A model generated the notes under the pieces. The model did no database searches. It saw only the letters and a list, made by a program, of their open reading frames with translations, and was not told where the DNA came from. A stretch of DNA of 64,000 bases from Gemmatimonadota bacterium (lineage in GTDB: Bacteria > Gemmatimonadota > Gemmatimonadetes > Gemmatimonadales > GWC2-71-9). The stretch covers positions 1 to 64,000 of the forward strand of contig QHUL01000061.1 in the NCBI GenBank assembly GCA_003222115.1, given 5' to 3'. Position 1 is the stretch's first letter. Every line of letters begins with the position of its first letter. This document shows positions 58,102-64,000 of this stretch, piece by piece. The translations under genes were made by a program, and so were the position numbers.

Positions 58102-58602
58102 ATGCCCGACGACCTGGCCGAGATCTACCGCTCCACCTTCCCCGCGCTCGTGCGATTCCTGTACCGCAAGGTGTGGGACGTCGAGCGCGCAGAGGACCTC
58201 GCGCAGGAGGCGTTCGCGCGGGCGGTCGTGCACAAGCCCGAGAGCGTGCGTGGTTGGCTGTTCGTGGTCGCGGCGAACATGGCGCGCGACGATGCCCGCC
58301 GGGCCGCACGAGAGCGTCGGCACCTGACGCTCCTGACGAGCGAACCGGCGAGCGCGCCGGCGGTGGACGAGGCGGTCCACGCGGAGGCGGAGCGGTCGCG
58401 TGTGCGAACCGCGTTGGAGCAGCTCACGCCCCGCGACCGCGAAGTGCTGCTGCTGTGGGATGCAGGACTGTCGTACGACGAGATCGCTACCCAGACCGGA
58501 CTGGCGCGCGGCGCCGTGGGGACGACCCTGGCGCGCGCGCGGCGCCGACTGGTGGAGGCGTTCGCAGCGGGAGAGCGGGATGAGCATATCGCACGTGGAT
58601 GA
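58102..58602 (+). CDS. ECF-type RNA polymerase sigma factor
   Basis: A 166-residue sigma-70-family factor. Region 2 is seen at residues about 10-75 (VRFLYRKVWDVERAEDLAQEA, then FARAVVHKPESVRGWLFVVA) and region 4 at about 105-155 (LTPRDREVLLLWDAGLSYDE, then IATQTGLARGAVGTTLARAR). It directs RNA polymerase to a small set of promoters and is held inactive by the anti-sigma factor encoded downstream, whose gene overlaps by 23 bases. Confidence 0.93.
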   Translation: MPDDLAEIYRSTFPALVRFLYRKVWDVERAEDLAQEAFARAVVHKPESVRGWLFVVAANMARDDARRAARERRHLTLLTSEPASAPAVDEAVHAEAERSRVRTALEQLTPRDREVLLLWDAGLSYDEIATQTGLARGAVGTTLARARRRLVEAFAAGERDEHIARG

Positions 58603-59542
58603 CGGGCAGCTGCACGCCTACCTCGATGGTGAGCTGCCGCAAGCCGAGGCGTGGCGGCTCGAGGCCCACCTCGGCGAGTGCCCCGCGTGCCGGGGCCGGC
58701 TGGAGGAACAGCGGGCGCTGATCGCGCGCGCCGGCGAGCTGCTGGCGCTGGCGGCACCGCCCGCCCGTGACGTCCCGCCCTTCCCGTCGCGGCCCGGCGA
58801 CGCGCAGCCGCCGCCACCGGCGCGGTGGCCCGCGCGGCTGCCACTCGCGTGGGCGGCCACCGTAATGCTCGCGCTCGCCGCCGGGTGGTATCTCCGTGGA
58901 GAACCCCCCATCGCCCCCGCCGCGCCAGACCGCCGCGCTGCGGCCCCGCACGACACGGCGCGGACGGTGCCCACCCGACAGGCTCCAGAGTCGAAGACGC
59001 TCGCGCAGCAGGCGCCGCCCGCCGGTCGGGCCCTGCCGGAAGCCGACGAGGCGGCCCGGTCGGTCGCGGCCGCGCAGCGGGACCAGATGATCTCCGGCTC
59101 CGCCGTTCCCAACCCGCAGATCACGCCGCTCGACCAGGCCGCCCGGGCCAAGCCGCCCCCCACACCCGCCGCCGCGCTCGCCGCGCTCGCCGCGCCCGCC
59201 GCGCCGTTGGCGGTGCGCTGGGAGACGATCCCCTGGGACACGGCGCGGGTCATGTTGGGAGTCGAGCCCGCGCGCATCCCCAATCTCCCCGCGGTCGCCA
59301 AGCGCCGCTCGGCGGCCGAGCGCGTCGTGCTCGTCGAGCAGCAGCTCGCGTCAGGGACGGTCGTGCGGTTGCACGAGCGTCCCGCCGCGGAGGGAGCTCC
59401 CGGGATGGAGGTCGGGGCCGCCGCGGTGCAGCGTGTCGATGTCAGCGAGCGCCTGGCACGCTACGTGGGGAACCTGCGGGTGGAGATCGAGGGGGCGCTG
59501 CCGGCGGACTCGCTGTCCAAGCTGCTGGAACTAGTCAAGTAA
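58580..59542 (+). CDS. Zinc-finger anti-sigma factor with membrane anchor
   Basis: A 320-residue protein. The N-terminal zinc-finger anti-sigma motif is HLGECPACRG (His-x3-Cys-x2-Cys, about residues 30-40), preceded by LDGELPQAEAWRLEAHL. One membrane helix lies near 90-110 (LPLAWAATVMLALAAGWYL). The periplasmic part (about 115-320) is rich in Pro and Ala and ends in a regular domain. It should bind and hold the upstream sigma factor until an envelope signal arrives. The ATG at 58580 follows GGGAGAG, inside the 3' end of the sigma gene. Confidence 0.87.
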   Translation: MSISHVDDGQLHAYLDGELPQAEAWRLEAHLGECPACRGRLEEQRALIARAGELLALAAPPARDVPPFPSRPGDAQPPPPARWPARLPLAWAATVMLALAAGWYLRGEPPIAPAAPDRRAAAPHDTARTVPTRQAPESKTLAQQAPPAGRALPEADEAARSVAAAQRDQMISGSAVPNPQITPLDQAARAKPPPTPAAALAALAAPAAPLAVRWETIPWDTARVMLGVEPARIPNLPAVAKRRSAAERVVLVEQQLASGTVVRLHERPAAEGAPGMEVGAAAVQRVDVSERLARYVGNLRVEIEGALPADSLSKLLELVK

Positions 59543-59627
59543 CACACCGTGGGGAGTGGGGAGTGGTTCGTGGCGGTGCACACCGGCCCTCCGGAGTGCA
59601 CCGACAGTACCACTCCCCACGGTGTTG
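59541..59627. repeat. Inverted word-repeat hairpin between convergent anti-sigma and actF genes
   Basis: CACCGTGGGGAGTGG (about 59545-59559) returns as its inverse CCACTCCCCACGGTG (59610-59624). A GTGCAC...GTGCAC inner hairpin (near 59576-59602) sits inside. It probably ends transcription from both sides. Confidence 0.6.
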
Positions 59628-59631
59628 CCTA

Positions 59632-60843
59632 TCAGTGTTGCTCCCGCTCCAGCGTGTCGGCGGCGAGACGGGGCGAGATCATCGGGAAGCGCGCCGCGAA
59701 CCAGCCGATCGCGAGCAGATACAGCCCGCCGAACAGCAGGGTGACGCCGACCTCCAGGACGCCGAGCGCCGGGCCCGCTCCGCCGTTGATCGACGGCACG
59801 ATCTCGAGATAGCGCTCCAGCCAGATGCCGACGAGGCTCGTCGCGGCGAACGCGAGCAGGATGGGTGGAGACCTCTTGGGCTTCACCCCCAGCAGGCCGA
59901 CGAACGGAATCACGAGCACCAGGAAGAACACCGCCACGCCCACCGGCTTCCATTGGCCGATGAGGCGGTAGAAGATGAAATAGGTCTCCTCCGGCAGGTT
60001 CCCGTACCAGATCACCAGGAACTGCGCCCACATGAGGTAGCCCCAGAACACCGTGAACCCGAAGCACAGCTTCCCGAGGTCGTGCAGCTGCCGGGGCGAG
60101 ATCAGGTCGCCCAGGCGCATCGCCCGGCGGAGCAGGACCGCGCCCACTGCGAGCGCCATCAGGGCCGCGAGGAAGCTCCCCATAAAGTAGAACGCGCCGA
60201 ACAGGTTGCTCACCCATTTGTGCGCGAGCGACATCATCAGGTCGAACGCGAGCAGGCTGTGCCCGAAGGCGAACGCGACGATGAGGATGGCGGCCTCGCG
60301 GCTGATGCGGTCACGGTTTTCCAGGCGGTCGGCCGCGCGCCCCTCGGCGAGCTCGCGGATGTCGGGCTCCAAGTCGTGGCGCACGAAGCGCCAGGAGAGC
60401 CAGGCGAGCCCTGCCAGCACCAGGCCGTTACGCACGAAGAAGAACTTCGTGGTGAGCCAGGGACCGATGTCCGGGCGGGGCTCGTGCAGCCAGGAGAACA
60501 CGTGCTGCCGTCCGAAGAACAGGCCGAGGAACAGCGCCAACGCCACGATCAGGAACGGCGCCGCAGCCTCGGCGAAGCGGATCACGACGCCGGACCAGTG
60601 ACCCTTCGCGAGCTTCTGGGTCGCGGCGAACACGACGCTCGCCTGCGCCAGCCCGATCCAGAACATGAAGTTGACGTGATAGGCCTGCCACGCGCGGTCC
60701 GCGCGGCCGCTGCCGAGCGCCCACAGGAAGACCGCCCCCCCGACGAGCGCGGCGACCGCGCCCAGGGCCACGACGCCCCGGACCGGGAAGGCCCGCGCCC
60801 GCCGAACGAGTTCGGCGCGGGCGGCAGCCGGAGCGGCGCTCAC
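59632..60843 (-). CDS. actF: Alternative complex III membrane subunit ActF
   Basis: A 403-residue polytopic membrane protein with about ten helices, of the NrfD-like ActC/ActF family. Segments such as FWIGLAQASVVFAATQKLAK and FGFTVFWGYLMWAQFLVIWY match the ActF subunit of alternative complex III, a quinol:electron-acceptor oxidoreductase that replaces the bc1 complex. The GTG start at 60843 overlaps the actE stop (GTGA). It is the last gene of the operon read here. Confidence 0.9.
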   Translation of the reverse strand: MSAAPAAARAELVRRARAFPVRGVVALGAVAALVGGAVFLWALGSGRADRAWQAYHVNFMFWIGLAQASVVFAATQKLAKGHWSGVVIRFAEAAAPFLIVALALFLGLFFGRQHVFSWLHEPRPDIGPWLTTKFFFVRNGLVLAGLAWLSWRFVRHDLEPDIRELAEGRAADRLENRDRISREAAILIVAFAFGHSLLAFDLMMSLAHKWVSNLFGAFYFMGSFLAALMALAVGAVLLRRAMRLGDLISPRQLHDLGKLCFGFTVFWGYLMWAQFLVIWYGNLPEETYFIFYRLIGQWKPVGVAVFFLVLVIPFVGLLGVKPKRSPPILLAFAATSLVGIWLERYLEIVPSINGGAGPALGVLEVGVTLLFGGLYLLAIGWFAARFPMISPRLAADTLEREQH

Positions 60844-61388
60844 CGGCCGCCTCCGCTGCGGGCCTGCGCCTGCAGCGTCCGGACGTAGTTCACGAGGTCC
60901 CAGCGGTCGGTCCCGCGCACCTTGTCGCCATAGTGGGGCATCAGGCCCCGGCCCATCGCCTGCGCGTTCACGATCACGCCGTAGATGTAGCCGTCGCTCT
61001 GCTTCGCGAGCTGGTCGGTCACGAGCGACCGCACGGCGGGAAAGAACCCGCCTGTCGGGCCGGAAGCGATGGGCCCGTCCCCCTTTCCCGCCTCGCCGTG
61101 GCACACGAGGCAGTAGGTCTCGTAGACGAACTTCCCGCGGTTGAGCGACTCGGACGTCCGGGTACGCGAGTTCGTGAGCCGGTCGGCGCTCTTGAGGTCG
61201 GCCGTGGGCGCCACGCCCGTGACGGGCACCGTGCCGGGGACGGGCGCCAGGTTGCGGCTGTACGGCTTGAAGCTCCGCTGGTGACGCATGGTGGCGAACC
61301 AGCCGACGTGGTGCACCACGTCGTCCGGATTGCAGGCGACGACGGCCAGGACGGCAAGGGCGGCAAGGGCGGCACGTGGCCTACGCAC
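60840..61388 (-). CDS. actE: Alternative complex III cytochrome c lipoprotein ActE
   Basis: A 182-residue lipoprotein with signal end AVVACN (lipobox VVAC). A single haem site CLVCH is at residues about 93-97, and a distal Met is probably in GRGLMPHYGD. It is the mono-haem cytochrome subunit of alternative complex III and hands electrons to the terminal acceptor on the outer face of the membrane. Its start overlaps the actD end by 8 bases. Confidence 0.93.
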   Translation of the reverse strand: MRRPRAALAALAVLAVVACNPDDVVHHVGWFATMRHQRSFKPYSRNLAPVPGTVPVTGVAPTADLKSADRLTNSRTRTSESLNRGKFVYETYCLVCHGEAGKGDGPIASGPTGGFFPAVRSLVTDQLAKQSDGYIYGVIVNAQAMGRGLMPHYGDKVRGTDRWDLVNYVRTLQAQARSGGGR

Positions 61389-61935
61389 GCCGCACCTCCT
61401 CGGCGCCGGCCTGCCGCAACAGCGTCTCCACCTGGCCGGCCCGGTCGGGGGCGCAGGGGACGAAGATGCCGAACTTGTCGTTCGTGAAGCGGGGATCGTA
61501 CAGCACCGTGCCGAGGCGGCGCGCGGCGAACACCGCGTTGAACGCGATCCCGAGGATCGTCGAGAGGGCGCCGAACAACACCGTCATCTCGAACATGATG
61601 ACGACGTAGGGCGGGATCGAGCCGATCGGCTTGCCGCCCACGACGATCGGCCAATCATAGGACATGTAGAGCGTGAGCCACGCGCCGATGGCGCAGCCGG
61701 CGGCGCCGCCGATCAGCGTGAACATCCGCACCGGGCTCACGGGCTGGTCGAGCACGTCTTCCAGCTCGTGCCGCGGAATGGGCGAGTAGACGGTGAAGTC
61801 GTGGTGGCCGCCCGCGCGCAGGCGCCGCACGGTGTCGACCGCGGCGTCGAGCTGGCCGAACACGCCGAGCACCCCGGGGGTGGGCGGCGGGTGGAAGATC
61901 GCGCGCAGTGTGGCGAGCGGGTCGGGCAGCCTCAT
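61381..61935 (-). CDS. actD: Alternative complex III subunit ActD (DUF3341)
   Basis: A 184-residue membrane protein of the DUF3341/ActD family. A soluble N-terminus (GVLGVFGQLDAAVDTVRRLR) is followed by two membrane helices (FTLIGGAAGCAIGAWLTLY and PYVVIMFEMTVLFGALSTIL). The ATG at 61935 overlaps the actC stop (ATGA). ActD is a structural subunit of the complex. Confidence 0.92.
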   Translation of the reverse strand: MRLPDPLATLRAIFHPPPTPGVLGVFGQLDAAVDTVRRLRAGGHHDFTVYSPIPRHELEDVLDQPVSPVRMFTLIGGAAGCAIGAWLTLYMSYDWPIVVGGKPIGSIPPYVVIMFEMTVLFGALSTILGIAFNAVFAARRLGTVLYDPRFTNDKFGIFVPCAPDRAGQVETLLRQAGAEEVRRA

Positions 61936-63284
61936 GCGTGCACCGCCCGCGACGCGCGCCGGGGCGGGGGCAGGACTTCCTTGACCTCGGAGATCGACAC
62001 CGCGGGGAAGTTCTTCACGAACAGGAGGAACCACATGAAGAACCATCCGAAGCTGCCCGCCATGATGCCCCAGTCGGCCCAGGTGGCGTTGTAGGTCGCG
62101 TTGGTCCACGTCGTGAAGGGCTCGCCCGCGAGCGACACGACGATGATCACGAAGCGCTCGAACCACATCCCGATGTTCACGAAGATCGAGATCACGAACA
62201 GCGCCAGAATGTTGGTGCGGATCGTCTTGAACCACAGGAGCTGGGGCAGGAACGCGTTGCAGATGATCATCGTCCAGCTCGCCCACCAGAACGGCCCGAA
62301 GGCGCGGTACCAGAAGGCGGCGCGCTCGTTCGGGTTGCCGCCGAACCACGCCGTGAAGTATTCCACGCAGTACGCGTACGCGACGATCATCCCGGTCAGG
62401 AGACACAGCTTCGCCAGGTTCTCGAAGTGGTGACCGGTGATGAGCTCCTCCAGACGAAACAGCTTACGGATCGGCACGAGCAGCGTGATCACCATGGCGA
62501 CGCCGGAGTAGATCGCGCCCGCGACGAAGTAGGGGGCGAAGATCGTGGCATGCCACCCCGGGACGATCGCCATCGCGAAGTCCCACGACACTACGCTGTG
62601 CACCGACAGCACGAGCGGCGTCGCGAGCGCCGCGAGGTACAGGTAGCCACGCGTGTAGTGGCGCCACTGCTCGTTCGTGCCGCGCCAGCCGACGGCCGTG
62701 ATGGCGTAGAGCTTCTTCCGCCAGCCCGTCGCCACGTCCCGCACCGCCGCGATGTCCGGGATCAGTCCCATGATCAAGAACACGCTCGAGACCGTGAAGT
62801 AGGTCCCGATCGCGAATTCGTCCCAGATGAGCGGCGACTTGAAGTTGGGCCACAGCCCGCGCTCGTTCGGATACGGGATCAGCCAATAGAGGTACCACTG
62901 GCGTCCGATGTGGATCAGCGGAAACAGCCCCGCCGTCATCACGGCGAACACCGTCATCGCCTCCGCGGTGCGATACACCGCGGTGCGCCACCCGGAGCGG
63001 AAGAGGAACAGAATCGCCGAGATCAGCGTGCCCGAGTGCGCGATGCCCACCCAGAACACGAAGCAGGTGATGTAGACGGCCCAGTAGACCGGGTGGGAGT
63101 ACCCGGCGAGGCCGAGGCCGTAGCGGAGCAGCAGCAGCAGGCAGACGATCCCGATCGCGAGCAGGCCGACCGCGCCGCCCAGCAGCGCGTAGTAGCCCTT
63201 CCCCGGGTTGCCCAACGTCCGCGCGACGGCCCGCGTGACGAAGTCATAGGTGACTCGCGAAGGGGGCGCGGGAGCCTCAGCCAT
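61932..63284 (-). CDS. actC: Alternative complex III NrfD-like membrane subunit ActC
   Basis: A 450-residue integral-membrane protein with about ten helices, of the NrfD/PsrC type. Features are YWAVYITCFVFWVGIAHSGT near residues 68-90 and FEELITGHHFENLAKL-like segments (LEELITGHHFENLAKLC), both typical of ActC. It carries the quinol-binding region of alternative complex III. Its ATG overlaps the ActB gene by 8 bases. The operon order actB, actC, actD, actE, actF is the usual one. Confidence 0.94.
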   Translation of the reverse strand: MAEAPAPPSRVTYDFVTRAVARTLGNPGKGYYALLGGAVGLLAIGIVCLLLLLRYGLGLAGYSHPVYWAVYITCFVFWVGIAHSGTLISAILFLFRSGWRTAVYRTAEAMTVFAVMTAGLFPLIHIGRQWYLYWLIPYPNERGLWPNFKSPLIWDEFAIGTYFTVSSVFLIMGLIPDIAAVRDVATGWRKKLYAITAVGWRGTNEQWRHYTRGYLYLAALATPLVLSVHSVVSWDFAMAIVPGWHATIFAPYFVAGAIYSGVAMVITLLVPIRKLFRLEELITGHHFENLAKLCLLTGMIVAYAYCVEYFTAWFGGNPNERAAFWYRAFGPFWWASWTMIICNAFLPQLLWFKTIRTNILALFVISIFVNIGMWFERFVIIVVSLAGEPFTTWTNATYNATWADWGIMAGSFGWFFMWFLLFVKNFPAVSISEVKEVLPPPRRASRAVHA

Positions 63285-64000
63285 CGTGCACGACCTTGGC
63301 GAGATAGGTGATCGCCGGCTTGGTGTTCAGGCCGGCGAGCACGTGATAACCCCGCGGGTCCTGGGCGAGCTCTGAGACGCGGGAGCGCCGGTCGTGGAGG
63401 TCGCCGAACACGATCGCCTCGGAGGGACAGGCCTGGGCGCAGGCGGGGACGATCTCGCCGTCCCGCACGGTGCGGTCCTCGAGGCGGGCACGATTCTGCG
63501 CGCCGCGGATGCGTTGCACGCAGAACGTGCACTTCTCCATGACGCCCTTCTCGCGCACCGTGACGTCGGGGTTGAGCAGCATGTCGAGCGGCGCGGGCCA
63601 GGACTCCCACTCGCCGCCCTGCTCCGCGAAGTTGTACCAGTTGAAATAGCGGACTTTGTACGGGCAGTTGTTGGAGCAATAGCGCGTGCCGACGCAGCGG
63701 TTGTAGACCTGGCCGTTCAGGCCGTCGGCGGTGTGGTAGGCCGCGAACACCGGGCAGACCGGCTCGCAGGGGGCGTTGCCGCACTGTTGGCACAGCATCG
63801 GCGTCACGACCGCGCCCACCGGCTCGCCGTGCTCCCCGCCGGTGTAGTAGCGCTCGACCCGCATCCAGCTCATCACGCGGCGTCGCACCACGAGCTCCTC
63901 GCCCACGGTAGCGATGTTGTTCTCAGCGTAGCACGCCGTGACGCAGGCGGAGCAGCCGGTGCATGTCGCCAGGTCGATCGCCAACCCCCAGCGCGGGTGC
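63277..64000 (-). CDS. actB: Alternative complex III iron-sulfur subunit ActB (C-terminal part)
   Basis: The last 240 residues of a large iron-sulfur subunit; the gene continues past the right edge, and no true start is in the window. Cys motifs for several clusters are present: CTGCSACVTACYAENN, CQQCGNAPCEPVCPVFAAY, CVGTRYCSNNCPYKVRYFNW, CTFCVQRI and CAQACPSEAIVFGDLHD. This set matches the ferredoxin-like half of ActB, which moves electrons from quinol towards the cytochromes. It is the most upstream visible gene of the act operon. Confidence 0.93.
   Translation of the reverse strand, partial: HPRWGLAIDLATCTGCSACVTACYAENNIATVGEELVVRRRVMSWMRVERYYTGGEHGEPVGAVVTPMLCQQCGNAPCEPVCPVFAAYHTADGLNGQVYNRCVGTRYCSNNCPYKVRYFNWYNFAEQGGEWESWPAPLDMLLNPDVTVREKGVMEKCTFCVQRIRGAQNRARLEDRTVRDGEIVPACAQACPSEAIVFGDLHDRRSRVSELAQDPRGYHVLAGLNTKPAITYLAKVVHDG

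Overview
This is a GC-rich, gene-dense bacterial window. The best guess for its source is a soil-type Gemmatimonadota or close relative. This is inferred from the gene mix: a membrane pyrophosphatase, Ton motor genes, an alternative complex III operon, M6 and S9 secreted peptidases, protein kinase-TPR and SARP regulators, and odd short word-repeats between genes. There is no 16S gene or other marker to settle it. Genes are packed with 4-nt ATGA/GTGA overlaps and GTG starts are common. No gene-free stretch exceeds 300 bases; the longest is about 240 bases (45640-45882).

Left third (1-28 kb). The left edge cuts a proton/sodium-pumping pyrophosphatase gene that follows a tonB-exbB-exbD-exbD-tonB cluster. 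Next come a kinase-regulator-kinase signalling operon, an alpha-galactosidase-like GH36 enzyme converging on a four-gene sugar ABC importer (ATPase, binding lipoprotein, MalF-like, MalG-like), a PuuD-like membrane protein, and an operon of class IV aminotransferase, inositol-phosphatase-like enzyme and S9 peptidase. A group II PLP decarboxylase, a DUF1097 protein, tRNA-Ala(TGC), a tungstate-type binding lipoprotein with a ModE-like regulator, an M6 peptidase coupled to a small secreted beta-rich protein, and an amino-acid permease follow.

Centre (28.2-46 kb). This is a large lipid-building region. On the plus strand a serine palmitoyltransferase, a GNAT-like acyltransferase, an NAD-dependent reductase and an Aur1-like PAP2 membrane protein match the bacterial ceramide route (Spt, bCerS, CerR) plus a head-group transferase. 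Converging on it is a ten-gene minus-strand operon with two CDP-alcohol phosphotransferases, a nucleotidyltransferase, a HAD phosphatase, a Gfo/Idh oxidoreductase, a class III aminotransferase, an ATP-grasp enzyme, a flippase-like LPG_synthase_TM protein and two less clear proteins. Together they look like a pathway that makes, activates and attaches an unusual, perhaps aminated, polar head group to a sphingolipid or phospholipid. A second reductase-PAP2-reductase-CPBP module follows.

Right third (46-64 kb). Two paralogous alpha/beta hydrolases surround a secreted EEP-family phosphodiesterase. A SARP regulator is translationally coupled to a Ser/Thr kinase. Two 11-bp-spaced direct repeats of SARP type lie at the same distance upstream of the EEP gene and of the second lipid module, so the SARP may control both. 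A cupredoxin lipoprotein and a rhodanese-metallo-hydrolase diverge around an exact CRP-consensus palindrome. Then come a VIT/vWA protein, an ECF sigma factor with its anti-sigma, and actF-actE-actD-actC-actB of alternative complex III, cut by the right edge. Several intergenic spaces here hold large hairpins built from short repeated words.
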